Below are positions 8,643 through 17,457 of a DNA stretch of 64,000 bases, in pieces. Below the pieces are notes generated by a model that was not told the origin of the DNA, searched no databases, and worked only from the letters and a program-made list of their open reading frames with translations. The DNA comes from Polyangia bacterium (GTDB lineage: Bacteria; Myxococcota_A; Polyangia; Nannocystales; Nannocystaceae), in contig JAUIKS010000022.1 in the NCBI GenBank assembly GCA_030430565.1, forward strand, positions 124,001 to 188,000, in the 5' to 3' direction. The position numbers and the translations under genes are program-made. Numbering within the stretch: the stretch's first letter is position 1; every line of letters begins with the position of its first letter.

Positions 8643-9479
8643 CTAGGCGGCCCCTGTTCGCGGGGCGCCGTAGAGCTCGCGCGCGCCCTGCTTGTCGAGC
8701 TCGGTCAGCACGAGCTCGCGGCTGCCCATGCCGGCGCAGAAGTAGTGCATCACCGATTGCGGGTCGTAGTCCGTGAGCGTGTAGGGGCGGGTCGCTCGGT
8801 AGAGGTGTTGCTCCCCTTGGCAGGCGGGCGGCGCGTCGCTGTGGATCTGCTCGTGACGGAAGCCCAGCACGTGCCCGAGCTCGTGGCGGAGGACGCCGAC
8901 GGGATCGAAGCCAAGCTCTCGTTCGAACCAGCGCGCGCCGAGGATGACCTGACGGTCTCTCAGCTCGATGTCGTCGAGCGGGAAGAACGCGGCGGCGATC
9001 GGGCGGCGGTAGCGGACCTCGCGAACGACGAACTGGACCGTGCCGACCGGTCGCGGGTCCGCTTTCCACGCGTGGAGAACCTCCTCGCGGGGACCTTCAT
9101 GCCCGTCGAGCTGGTGCTCGTGCACAAAGGTCACGTCGCAGGCGTCCTCCCACGCGCGCGTCGCCGAGCGCATCGCCGCGACCGCTTTGTCGTAGCGCTG
9201 GGCGTTCCTGAAGCTGCTGCGCAGCACGCAGTATGAGATGTCGTTCGGGAAAGGCTGCTTCAGCAGCGTGCCGTCGGCGCGGACCATCCCTATGATCCCA
9301 TACCGTTCTTCGCGCTGGGCGCTGCGCTCTCGTACGTACCGCCTCACGTACGCGGACAGCTCGGTTTGGCTCAAGAGCAGATCACCCTCGACGATGTAGC
9401 GCTTGCTCCCGTCCTCGAGCGTGATGGTCTCGAGGCCATCTTTTAGGCTGTTGAGCAGACTAGGGATGGTCAGGGTCAT
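8643..9479 (-). CDS. Astacin-like zinc metallopeptidase (M12 type)
   Basis: 278 residues, no signal peptide. The zinc site HELGHVLGFRHEQ (His199, Glu200, His203, His209) is the extended HExxHxxGxxH of metzincins, with the GFxHEQ form characteristic of astacins, and a Met-turn SVMHY at Met244. Astacins cut peptide bonds using zinc. The N-terminal 80 residues are a separate region, possibly a propeptide or recognition part. The start has an excellent CAGGAGG ribosome site and overlaps the stop of the upstream metallopeptidase gene by four bases, so the two peptidases are made together. Lack of a signal suggests a cytoplasmic role or an unusual export route. Confidence 0.85.
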   Translation of the reverse strand: MTLTIPSLLNSLKDGLETITLEDGSKRYIVEGDLLLSQTELSAYVRRYVRERSAQREERYGIIGMVRADGTLLKQPFPNDISYCVLRSSFRNAQRYDKAVAAMRSATRAWEDACDVTFVHEHQLDGHEGPREEVLHAWKADPRPVGTVQFVVREVRYRRPIAAAFFPLDDIELRDRQVILGARWFERELGFDPVGVLRHELGHVLGFRHEQIHSDAPPACQGEQHLYRATRPYTLTDYDPQSVMHYFCAGMGSRELVLTELDKQGARELYGAPRTGAA

Positions 9480-10918
9480 GATTTTCCTCCTGTGTTCATG
9501 AGCCGCGCGAGGAGCCGCTGGCCCGCGCGCTTGTCTTGCTCCGCGAGCGTCGCGGCGTTGTCTCGTTCGCGCGCGAGGTCGCGGGGATGAAAGCCTCCGG
9601 AGCGCGCGCCTGGGTCGCGGGCGGCGCGTGAGCGCTCGACGAGCAACGCGTCGAGCTCGTGCGCGCTGTAGGTTGCAGGATCGGTCGCGTAGAGCAGCGT
9701 CGCCGCGCCTACGATCTGACGGACGTCGGTCGCCAGGGGCGCGGGGTCCTTACCCTCGCGGAGCAGCCTGCCGATGCCGAGGGCCGCGCCGTGATCGAAG
9801 GCGGTGTACGCGACGAGATCGTGGAGAGATAAATTGTCGAGCTGGGCGTGCTTGGTGTCGAGCAGCTGGCGGGCGATCGTCACCGCGTCGGTCACCCACT
9901 CGTCATCGAGGCCGTGCCCGCGATCGAGATCGAGCGGCCACGCTGACTCGAGCGCGCTCGCGTCGTGGCCCAGCGATCGGAGCACGGCGCGACACATGAC
10001 CATGCGCAGATGGGCGGTCGGGTAGTCGGTCGGGAAGTCGCGGCTACGCGTCTCGCCGCGCAGTCGAGCGCTGTCGTCGAGCAGGTAGGTTGCGAGCGCG
10101 AAGGTGAAGGACGGCCCGCCCGCGATCGCGCCGAAGACGTCGGCGAAAAGCTCGCGTCGCCAGGCTCGCCAGACCGCAGCCCGAGAGCTGTCGGGGTCGT
10201 CGCGGACGCAGTCTTGAATCACGCGCTTGACCGCGTCGCTGAGCTTGAAGTCTTCCTCGGCGACGTGTCCGACCTCGTGCGTGAGGCACATGAGCGCGGG
10301 GAGGCGGTCCGCGAGGCTCCACGGCAGCCCGAGCACCGGCACCGGAAGATCTTCTAGGATCGGGCCGAACAGCGGGTTCTCCCACTCTTGGTCGACATCG
10401 TCGGGTTGAAAGGCGCGGTGTCGAGCGACCGCGAAGGGGCTCGCGCCGCCGTTAAAATACACGAGCGGCGGCTCTTTGATATCGACCGCCGCGTTCGAAG
10501 CCGTGCGCTTGGCGGCGCGCTGGAGCGGCTCGTAACAGCTCCACGCGAGGTCGTCGGCGACGCCGAGCCGGGCCGCGAGCCGGGGCTGCTCTCGCTGCCC
10601 GAGCTTGCCGCGGAAGTACTCCCAGATCCGGCGAACGCTCAAGATCCCAGAGACCGCCTCGCGTACGTGTTGAACGCGCGATGAAGCAGGCGCTTCCGCG
10701 GGCTTCGAGATCGTCGATTGAACCGCGTCGAGCAGGCCCTCGAGGCGGTGCGTCAGCCGCTTGACTTGGCTGTGGTGGACCTCGAGCGGCTGCTCGGGGC
10801 TGGTGAGTTCACGCCATCGGCGGAATTCTGCGCGGAGCGCAGCGGCGTCTCGCTCGATGCCGTCGAGCTTCCACGCGAGAATATCGACAGTTTGTCGCGC
10901 GATGTGATTATTGGGCAT
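9476..10918 (-). CDS. Putative gluzincin-type zinc metallopeptidase
   Basis: About 480 residues from the ATG at 10918; the frame stays open to 11146 but that extension looks non-coding. The centre carries LTHEVGHVAEEDF (His214, Glu215, His218) and, about 38 residues later, RRELFADVFG, whose Glu256 would be the third zinc ligand, as in gluzincins. The first 130 residues are helical and probably an assembly or sensing region. I do not recognise the exact family. A TACAAT -10-like hexamer lies on this strand at 10957-10952. It is co-translated with the astacin-like gene and divergent from the caspase-like gene. Confidence 0.65.
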   Translation of the reverse strand: MPNNHIARQTVDILAWKLDGIERDAAALRAEFRRWRELTSPEQPLEVHHSQVKRLTHRLEGLLDAVQSTISKPAEAPASSRVQHVREAVSGILSVRRIWEYFRGKLGQREQPRLAARLGVADDLAWSCYEPLQRAAKRTASNAAVDIKEPPLVYFNGGASPFAVARHRAFQPDDVDQEWENPLFGPILEDLPVPVLGLPWSLADRLPALMCLTHEVGHVAEEDFKLSDAVKRVIQDCVRDDPDSSRAAVWRAWRRELFADVFGAIAGGPSFTFALATYLLDDSARLRGETRSRDFPTDYPTAHLRMVMCRAVLRSLGHDASALESAWPLDLDRGHGLDDEWVTDAVTIARQLLDTKHAQLDNLSLHDLVAYTAFDHGAALGIGRLLREGKDPAPLATDVRQIVGAATLLYATDPATYSAHELDALLVERSRAARDPGARSGGFHPRDLARERDNAATLAEQDKRAGQRLLARLMNTGGKS

Positions 10919-11252
10919 GGCGCCGCTCGATCTCGACGGAGAATTGAACGCATTGTACAGCGCAGAGGACGGCGTAAGTGGGTGTAATTGATCCCGAGCT
11001 GGGAGATAGCGCGCGCCCGCGTGCCTCACCCGTGAGGTCGCACAGGTCACGCGCGCGATACCGCGGCATCGCGGCGTAGCGAGCGTTTCTGGGCGTTTAT
11101 GGCGCACGAGTCGGTACCCGCGTCGCGTTGAACGCTCGGGGCGCAAGGATTACGCGGTGGTGTCTTGGATCGGCTAGCGCGGGGTTGGAACTACGATAAT
11201 TAGCAACGCGCGCCAACGAGGAACGCTACATTTCTGCAACGAGAGAACTACG
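10919..11252. promoter_or_regulatory. Divergent intergenic region between metallopeptidase and caspase-like genes
   Basis: 334 bases with no gene. It contains a GATAAT -10-like hexamer at 11195-11200 for the plus-strand caspase-like gene and a TACAAT-like hexamer for the minus-strand gene, neither with a good -35. A GAGAGAAC ribosome site precedes the ATG at 11253. Shared control of the three peptidases is plausible but not shown. Confidence 0.35.
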
Positions 11253-13781
11253 ATGAAACGTCGTGCATTGATTGTTGGGAGTCAAACCGATGGGTTGACC
11301 GGAGTACACGGTGACGTCGCGGCGATCGAGGAGGCGCTCAAAGCGTGGGGCTTTGCGACCGACCTTCGGATCGAGGGGGACGCGACGCAGGCAGGAATTC
11401 TCGACGGCTACCGGAAGCTGATCGCGGAGACGCAGGCGGGAGACGCCGCGGTCGTCTACTACTCAGGTCACGGCGGCTACGTTCAGAATCCGTTTCACAC
11501 CCCCGGCGACGCTACGCGGGCGTGGTTTCAGTTTATCGTCCCGACGGACATTCACTCCTCGGGCTTCCGCGGGCTCATGGACGACGACCTCTCGTCGCTT
11601 CAGGCGCAGCTGACAGACAAGACCGAGAACGTCACGACGATCCTCGACTGCTGTCACGCCGCGTTGATGTCGCGCGGGCAGCAGCGCGTGAAGGCGCATG
11701 AGCGCTCGTGGGTGCGCGGGGTCGTCGAGTACCTCGAGCGGCGCGGAGCGCTGCATCACCGCCATCAGGAGAGCAACCCCCTCGCCGTGCGTCTCGTGGC
11801 TTGTGAGCGTCATCAGTCTGCGTATGAAGGACCGCTCGCCGGCGGCGGGTACGGCGGCTTCCTGACGGCCGCGTTGATCGACGCGCTCCGCGAGGCGAAG
11901 GACGTCCCCGTGACGTGGCAAGCGCTCGGGATGCGCGTGCGCGAGCGAGTCGTGTCGATGCAGCCGGCGCAGAGACCCATCGTGGAGGGTCCGCGCCAAC
12001 GCGAGCTTTTCGGCCTTAACCTGGTCGACATGACAGGCGCGGTGACGTTCTTCTTTTATGAGAACAAGCCGGCGCTGCGGTGCGGTCGACTGCTGGGATC
12101 GGCGACCGGGGCGGTGTACGGGATAATGCCGCTCGCGGCCGCCGGTTTTGATAAGAACGCGATGGTCGCCGAGGCGCGGGTCACGGGCGTTCAGGGGTCG
12201 ATCTCGCTGGTCGAGCTGCTCCCGCGCGGCGCGGGTGAGCCGAGAGTCGACGAGGGGATGCTGGCGTACCCGATCAGCGTCCCCTTCGAGCGACGGCCTG
12301 TGGTGCTACAGGGCGACGCGGACAGCTTCGCGCAGCTGCGGGAGCGGCTGAAGTCGAACGAGCACGTCGTCATCGTCGAGGAGGGGGGCGAGCGCGTCCC
12401 GATGGCGACCGTTCGCGCGCGCGACGGGAAGCTCGAGGTCCGCGACGCGGAGGGCGAGCAGCGAATGTGGCCCGCCGAGAACAGCTACGGCGGCGCGGTT
12501 CAAGTCGCGCAGCTCCTGACCGCGCTCGCCAAGGGCGACGCGCTGCGCAAGCTCGAGAACAACGGCCTCGAGCAGGGCGTTCGCGTCACGCTGGGACGAG
12601 TCGTCGACGGCGAGCGCGTCGTGCTGCGGCCGGGTGACGTGCTCCACGCCGGCGACAATATCTACGTCGATCTCGAGAATACCAGCCCGACGCCCGTGTA
12701 CGTCGCGGTCTTCGATATCGGGCTGAGCGGGTCGATCGCCTTGCTCACCAATTCGAACCCCCAGGGGATTCGCCTCACCCGGGACGCGACCTATACCTTC
12801 GGCGCGTCCAACGGCGCGCTGGAAGGTCAACCGATCAGCTGGAGCGACAAGGTCCCCGACGAAGGCCTCCGGCGAGAATCGCTCGTGGTCATCACGACCA
12901 CCGAGCCGCAGGACTTTGAGGCCCTCGAGGTCGAGGTCATGGGGAACGCGCGCGGCGAGGACAAGGGCCCCTCGAGGCTAGAGCGGTTGATGTCGCATTT
13001 CAGGACCGGCGGGAGGCGGGATATCCCGTCGGAGCGGGACGCCCAGGGTGGGCTGTTCCACGTGCGGACGCAGGACTTCGAAGTGAGCCCCGTGCCGCGA
13101 AAGCTCGCCGAGCAGCGCGCGTCCTTCTTGATCGACCACGCGGCCAAGGAGACGTCCCTGCTTCGATCGCGTAGCGTTGTGGAGGCGTCCGCGATCCACT
13201 CCTTCTCCGCAGTCGCTGATGAGTTCGCGCTGCAGCTCAGCGAGATCAAGATTCATAAGAACCGCGCGTGGTTTAGGACGAACGTGCGCGTCGACACGCT
13301 GGTCGTCACCGGCGGCGCGGATAAGCGCGCGTACCGGGCCGCGACGCATCACTTTCCGCGCGTAGATGACGGCGACACCTTGGCGCTGTCGAACCTGCTC
13401 GTGTACCTCGGCACCCCGAGGCGTTTTCTCGACTTCTCGATCTGGATCAGCCGGGATGACGGGGAGCGGAAGGAGCTAGCCGAGCTGATCGCGCAGACCG
13501 CCAACGACGGCGCGTTTCGGCAGGCCTTAGGCGTGCTCGGGACGATCGCGGTGGGGCCCGAGGCAGCCGCGGTCGTCGCGGGGGTCGCCGCCGCCGGGAC
13601 GCTCGGTCTCGCCGTCGACGGGGTGCTGCGGAGGGCGTTCCCGAAGACCATCGGGCTCTATCGGACGTCGTTTTTAGCGCGCGACGCCTACGGCCTCGGC
13701 CGGCACCCGAAGGACGGCATGATCCGCGCGCAGGACTTCTCGTTTCGGTTCTCGATCCAGACGCAGAAAGGCGCGAGCTGA
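11253..13781 (+). CDS. Caspase-like cysteine peptidase (C14) with DUF4384-like domain
   Basis: 842 residues. The N-terminal 250 residues are a caspase/metacaspase domain: RRALIVGSQ, the catalytic histidine in VVYYSGHGG (His73) and the catalytic cysteine in TTILDCCHAA (Cys134). Such enzymes cleave after basic or acidic residues and act in bacterial self-destruction or signalling. Residues about 440-560 form a beta-rich region (VRVTLGRVVDGERVVL, then IYVDLENTSPTPVYVAVFDI) resembling DUF4384, often fused to caspases. A Gly/Ala/Val-rich hydrophobic segment near residue 770 could insert in a membrane. No signal peptide. Its divergence from two metallopeptidase genes suggests one protease-based unit. 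Confidence 0.85.
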   Translation: MKRRALIVGSQTDGLTGVHGDVAAIEEALKAWGFATDLRIEGDATQAGILDGYRKLIAETQAGDAAVVYYSGHGGYVQNPFHTPGDATRAWFQFIVPTDIHSSGFRGLMDDDLSSLQAQLTDKTENVTTILDCCHAALMSRGQQRVKAHERSWVRGVVEYLERRGALHHRHQESNPLAVRLVACERHQSAYEGPLAGGGYGGFLTAALIDALREAKDVPVTWQALGMRVRERVVSMQPAQRPIVEGPRQRELFGLNLVDMTGAVTFFFYENKPALRCGRLLGSATGAVYGIMPLAAAGFDKNAMVAEARVTGVQGSISLVELLPRGAGEPRVDEGMLAYPISVPFERRPVVLQGDADSFAQLRERLKSNEHVVIVEEGGERVPMATVRARDGKLEVRDAEGEQRMWPAENSYGGAVQVAQLLTALAKGDALRKLENNGLEQGVRVTLGRVVDGERVVLRPGDVLHAGDNIYVDLENTSPTPVYVAVFDIGLSGSIALLTNSNPQGIRLTRDATYTFGASNGALEGQPISWSDKVPDEGLRRESLVVITTTEPQDFEALEVEVMGNARGEDKGPSRLERLMSHFRTGGRRDIPSERDAQGGLFHVRTQDFEVSPVPRKLAEQRASFLIDHAAKETSLLRSRSVVEASAIHSFSAVADEFALQLSEIKIHKNRAWFRTNVRVDTLVVTGGADKRAYRAATHHFPRVDDGDTLALSNLLVYLGTPRRFLDFSIWISRDDGERKELAELIAQTANDGAFRQALGVLGTIAVGPEAAAVVAGVAAAGTLGLAVDGVLRRAFPKTIGLYRTSFLARDAYGLGRHPKDGMIRAQDFSFRFSIQTQKGAS

Positions 13782-13841
13782 GCCGCGCTCGACACAAGGC
13801 AAAGATCGGTCACACGCTCGATGGCGCCGTGAGATAAACCC

Positions 13842-14903
13842 ATGCCGGATAACCCAACGAGAGACATCGAGGTCGAAGTGCCCAAGGCGCCGCGTTCATC
13901 CACGAGCTGGTACCCGAAGCGGTCCTCGGTCCGCTGTCCTGCGCGAGCTGATCGGCGCGAGCTGACGGCCATGAACCCGCAGAACGTCGAGACTCAATAT
14001 CTATGTTATCGCCGCGCCCTCGTCGACGGGGACTTAGAGGCGGCGAACTCGATCCTCAAATCGCTCAACAACAGTCGATCGTCCGCTGTCGTGCTGCCGA
14101 TTGAGTGGCGACGGAGTTCGAGAAGTCCTTTATCCTCGTGGGTCCTCGGCGGAGTTTGGGTGGATAGAGACACAGCCTCTCGTAGCTCGAGTGCCCTCCC
14201 TGTGCCGACAAGCGCGCACGACTCCGCGAACCGGCGCGGGCCGCCGCGTGCTCAACTCGACCACGAAAGCGCTCGGGAGATCGCCGTCGGGAGGACGAGA
14301 CGCGCGCTGTGGGGGGAGGGCGGTCCTCTGGGTCAGGTTGTCGCCGACTTCGACAACAACTCGACCATCCTGCTCGAGAACATCCCCGACAACGACGGCG
14401 GCGAGTACGAGGTCGAGGTCACGCTGCCGGACCTAGAGTGTGACAATTGCACGCTCCAGGTGATTCAGGTGATGTTGGATAAGCCGCCCTACGGCGACGG
14501 CAACGATCTTTATTATCAGTGCGCAGACGTGATCCTGGAGTTCGGCGCGGCGACCTCGGGGAGCACCGGGGAGGGGAGCACCGGCGACGACACGAGCGGC
14601 GGGAGCACCGGGGACGGGAGCACCGGGGACGGGACCGGGGACGGGAGCACTAGCGAGCCCGGCGGTACCACGGGGGACGGGGGCTCGACGGGCGCGGGGG
14701 GCAGCGCGGGCACGAGCGCTGGGTCGAGCTCGGACGGTGGATCGGCGGGGGGCTCGACGGGGGGCGGGACCGACTCTGACAGCGGGATGACCGACGATGG
14801 GTGTGGGTGTCGCGGCGACGCGGGGGGTACCCGCGGCCTCGGCCTCGCGCTGCTGCTCGGGGGGCTCTGCTTCACGCGGCGGCGTCGCGCGTCAGGCCGG
14901 TGA
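13842..14903 (+). CDS. Chimeric, N-truncated SCE4755-type LPMO-like protein with MYXO-CTERM
   Basis: The frame is open for 353 residues but looks assembled from pieces. From about residue 166 (near 14338) it matches the C-terminal part of the SCE4755 polysaccharide-monooxygenase-like family (YEVEVTLPDLECDNCTLQ, then YYQCADVIL). A linker of about 80 Gly/Ser/Thr/Asp residues follows, then GCGC, a hydrophobic helix and RRRR, the MYXO-CTERM sorting signal. The preceding 160 residues have no signal peptide and no family resemblance; a fragment at 13972 (MNPQNVETQYL) looks like the start of another protein. Without the N-terminal copper-binding His the enzyme should be inactive and not exported. 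Probably a decayed gene. Confidence 0.55.
   Translation: MPDNPTRDIEVEVPKAPRSSTSWYPKRSSVRCPARADRRELTAMNPQNVETQYLCYRRALVDGDLEAANSILKSLNNSRSSAVVLPIEWRRSSRSPLSSWVLGGVWVDRDTASRSSSALPVPTSAHDSANRRGPPRAQLDHESAREIAVGRTRRALWGEGGPLGQVVADFDNNSTILLENIPDNDGGEYEVEVTLPDLECDNCTLQVIQVMLDKPPYGDGNDLYYQCADVILEFGAATSGSTGEGSTGDDTSGGSTGDGSTGDGTGDGSTSEPGGTTGDGGSTGAGGSAGTSAGSSSDGGSAGGSTGGGTDSDSGMTDDGCGCRGDAGGTRGLGLALLLGGLCFTRRRRASGR
14550..14790 (+). repeat. Low-complexity Gly/Ser/Thr/Asp linker repeats
   Basis: Iterated units such as gggagcaccggggacgg encode STGDGSTGDGTGDG-type sequence joining the LPMO-like fragment to its C-terminal anchor. Such linkers are common in secreted proteins of Nannocystaceae-like myxobacteria and probably span the cell envelope. 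Confidence 0.7.
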
Positions 14904-15003
14904 GCCGGGGCGCGCTGAAAAAATCGCGCTGCTCAACAATGTGTCTGAAGAGACATGTAATATGGGTGCGCTCGCGGGGACGAAGCCGGCGGGCGGGGGA
15001 AGC

Positions 15004-16341
15004 ATGCGGAGCGCGTTTAAGAGGGTTCGGTTCTTTTCGCTTGTGTTCGCGGGCGCGCTCGTCTTCGGCGCGTGCGGTGACGATCTGATCGAGGGCACGA
15101 CCGGCGCCAGCGACTCGGACGGGACCACGGAGTCGGACGAGACGACCGCGGGGAGCGCGACGATGACGACCGCGGTGACCACGGTCGGCACGACCTCGGG
15201 GACCGGCGGATCCTCGAGCGGCTCGACCACGGTCGGCACGACCTTTGGGCCTGATACGGATCCGCTGACGACGACGCAGACCACCGGGCTGCCGACCTCG
15301 GTCGGGCCGGCGAGCGACACGGAGTCGATGACCACGGACGGCACGGGCGGCACCGAGACGGACTCGGACACGGAGGGGACCACGACCGACGGCGGCGGGG
15401 CCTGCTGCGAGGCGCACGGCGGGCTCGGCTGCGAGGACGTGGACATCGAGGCCTGCGTCTGCGAGCAGGACGCGTTCTGCTGCGAGACGGCGTGGGACGA
15501 CGTGTGCGTCGAGGAGGTCGACTCGTTCGGCTGCGGCATGTGCGGCGCGGGCGAGAGCTGCTGTCAGCCGCACATGGGGCCGGGCTGCGACGACGACCCG
15601 GTGGCGGACTGCGTGTGCGAGGCGCTGCCGCAGTGCTGCGAGGAGGGCTGGGGCCCCGAGTGCGTCGAGGCCGTCGACATGCTGCAGTGCGGCATGTGTG
15701 AGATGGACGCCGGCGACTGCTGCGTCGAGAACGGCTCGCCCGCGTGCAACCAGCCCGATGTCGCCGCGTGCGTGTGCGAGTCGAGCCCGGAGTGCTGTGA
15801 GGACGTCTGGTCGCAGGCCTGCGCTGACTCGGTCGAGATGCTCGGCTGCGGCGTATGCCAGCTCGAGCCGGGTCCGTGCTGCGAGGCGGGCGACGGCCCC
15901 GGCTGCGAGGATCCGGACATAGCGATGTGCGTCTGCGACGTCGCGCCGGGCTGCTGCGAGAACGAGTGGAACGAGGTGTGCGCGGATCTGGTCGGCTTCC
16001 TCGGCTGCGGCTCCTGCAACGAGGGCGACTGCTGCGAGGCCAACGGCACGCCGGGCTGCGGCGACCCTGAGATCGAGGGCTGCGTCTGCGATGTCGCGCC
16101 TGGCTGCTGCCAGAACGAGTGGAGCGACGCGTGCGCCGTGCTGGTCGAGCAGCTCGAGTGCGGTATGTGTGGCGGCATGATGTTCGAGGGCGACTGCTGC
16201 GAGGCCAACGGCACGCCGGGCTGCGACGACGCGGAGCTGACCGAGTGCGTCTGCGCCCTCGACCCCTTCTGCTGCGAGAACGAGTGGGATGACCTCTGCG
16301 CGGGCGCGGCGGTCGATCAGTGCGGCGCGCAGTGCCCCTAG
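15004..16341 (+). CDS. Cys-rich repeat lipoprotein (six repeats)
   Basis: 445 residues from the ATG at 15004, which follows GGGGGAAGC; an ATG at 14962 is an alternative. A basic N-region, FFSLVFAGALVFGAC and following acidic residues make a lipoprotein signal. Residues about 20-130 are a Thr/Ser/Asp linker. The rest is six repeats of about 48-55 residues, each following CCx6GCx7CVCx5CCx3Wx3Cx8CGxC, so about ten Cys per repeat, presumably all disulfide-bonded. The last two repeats both begin CCEANGTPGC. The family is typical of myxobacterial surface proteins; function unknown, adhesion or display being a guess. Confidence 0.8.
   Translation: MRSAFKRVRFFSLVFAGALVFGACGDDLIEGTTGASDSDGTTESDETTAGSATMTTAVTTVGTTSGTGGSSSGSTTVGTTFGPDTDPLTTTQTTGLPTSVGPASDTESMTTDGTGGTETDSDTEGTTTDGGGACCEAHGGLGCEDVDIEACVCEQDAFCCETAWDDVCVEEVDSFGCGMCGAGESCCQPHMGPGCDDDPVADCVCEALPQCCEEGWGPECVEAVDMLQCGMCEMDAGDCCVENGSPACNQPDVAACVCESSPECCEDVWSQACADSVEMLGCGVCQLEPGPCCEAGDGPGCEDPDIAMCVCDVAPGCCENEWNEVCADLVGFLGCGSCNEGDCCEANGTPGCGDPEIEGCVCDVAPGCCQNEWSDACAVLVEQLECGMCGGMMFEGDCCEANGTPGCDDAELTECVCALDPFCCENEWDDLCAGAAVDQCGAQCP
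15402..16330 (+). repeat. Six tandem Cys-rich coding repeats
   Basis: The repeats start near 15402, 15558, 15717, 15876, 16029 and 16197. The last two share an identical gcgactgctgcgaggccaac segment, suggesting a recent duplication or conversion within the array. Confidence 0.7.
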
Positions 16342-16357
16342 CGGCGCTGAACCGATA

Positions 16358-16419
16358 GCCCGCGGCGGCCTGGCCGTCGCGGGCGTGCGCGCGCGGATTC
16401 GCGAGCGCGCGGTTTTGTT
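16358..16419 (+). terminator. Two stacked hairpins, second followed by a T-run
   Basis: The first hairpin has 13-base arms at 16358-16370 and 16372-16384 with one mismatch and almost no loop. The second pairs CGCGCGC at 16388-16394 with GCGCGCG at 16405-16411, followed by GTTTTGTT. Together they lie 17 bases after the Cys-rich lipoprotein gene and before the EF-hand gene, and are likely a terminator. Confidence 0.6.
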
Positions 16420-16467
16420 CGCGCGCGTCGCCGCGGCTCGCGGCGGAAGTGTCGGATACTCGACGTG

Positions 16468-17445
16468 ATGCGGGTCGACGAGGAATCACTGCGCGCGAGT
16501 TTTTCTAGGTTTGATGAGGGCGAGCGCGGATCGCTCTCGCTGGCGGCGCTCCGTCGACTCGTGGCGGAGCTCGGCGGCGCGCGTGAGTCGGCGGCCTTCG
16601 GCGTCGACCTCGAGACGCTCGAGCGCGTCGACGACGATCGCGTCACCTTCTTCGAGTTCGCGCGCTGGTGGGAGGTCCGCAGCGCCTTCGGTCGCTACGA
16701 CCGCGATCACAACGGGACCATCGATCTCGTGGAGTTTCGTCAGCTCGTCGCGGACCTCGGCGTCGAGAAGCCGGTCTCGGAGGTCGAGGCGCACTTCGAC
16801 GCGCTCGACGGCGACGAGGACGGCCTGCTGACCTTCTTTGAGTTCGCGCAGTGGTGGCGGGTCCGCAACGCCTTCGATCGCGTCGACGCGGACCAGGACG
16901 GGACCATCGACCTGCTCGAGTTCCGCGCGCTGATGACCGAGCTCGGCAGCGCGCGCGAGCCGGCGGCGGTGGAGGCTGACTTCAACTCGATCGACCGCGA
17001 CGAGGGCGGCCTCTTGGAGTTCGCCGAGTTCGCGCTGTGGTGGAAGGTCCGCAGCGCGTTTGATCGAACCGACCGCGACCGCCGCGGCGTCATCGATCAG
17101 CTCGAGTTTCGCCACCTGATGAGCGCGCTGGGCCGCGAGCGTGACGCCGCGTCGCTCGACGCCGACTTCGACACGATCGAGCACGACGAGCGCGGGCTCT
17201 TGGAGTTCAGGGCGTTCGAGCGCTGGTGGAAGATCCGGCGGGCCTTCGACAATCACGACGCCGACGGGAGCGGCTCGATCGATCTGCTGGAGTTCCGCAA
17301 GCTCATCGGCCGGCTCGCGCTGCCGATGACCGCCGCCGAGGTCGAGGCCGAGTTCGACGCCTTCGACCTCAACGAGAACGGGCTGCTGGAGTTCGCCGAG
17401 TTCGCGCGCTGGTGGCGGATGCAGCGCGGCGCCGAGCTCTCGTGA
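16468..17445 (+). CDS. EF-hand calcium-binding protein with about ten EF-hand motifs
   Basis: 325 residues from the ATG at 16468 (a GTG at 16465 is possible), no signal peptide. The protein is a chain of five pairs of EF-hand-like motifs. Good loops are DRDHNGTIDLVE, DGDEDGLLTFFE, DADQDGTIDLLE, DADGSGSIDLLE and DLNENGLLEFAE, with Asp/Asn at positions 1, 3 and 5 and Glu at 12; others (DRDRRGVIDQLE, EHDERGLLEF, DEGERGSLSL) are weaker. Each pair ends in an aromatic helix such as FEFARWWEVRSAFGRYD. Calcium buffering or sensing is the likely role. This number of EF-hands in a soluble bacterial protein is unusual. Preceded by a terminator, so probably a single-gene unit. Confidence 0.85.
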   Translation: MRVDEESLRASFSRFDEGERGSLSLAALRRLVAELGGARESAAFGVDLETLERVDDDRVTFFEFARWWEVRSAFGRYDRDHNGTIDLVEFRQLVADLGVEKPVSEVEAHFDALDGDEDGLLTFFEFAQWWRVRNAFDRVDADQDGTIDLLEFRALMTELGSAREPAAVEADFNSIDRDEGGLLEFAEFALWWKVRSAFDRTDRDRRGVIDQLEFRHLMSALGRERDAASLDADFDTIEHDERGLLEFRAFERWWKIRRAFDNHDADGSGSIDLLEFRKLIGRLALPMTAAEVEAEFDAFDLNENGLLEFAEFARWWRMQRGAELS

Positions 17446-17457
17446 GCGGCTCGATCG

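Noticed and set aside
8427..9236. Plus-strand ORF across the end of the astacin-like gene
   Set aside because: Its second half is antisense to the intact metallopeptidase; only the first 70 residues look protein-like and are recorded as a possible fragment.
15017..16489. Long minus-strand Arg-rich ORF opposite the Cys-rich lipoprotein
   Set aside because: Antisense artefact of repeated Cys codons; no ribosome site.
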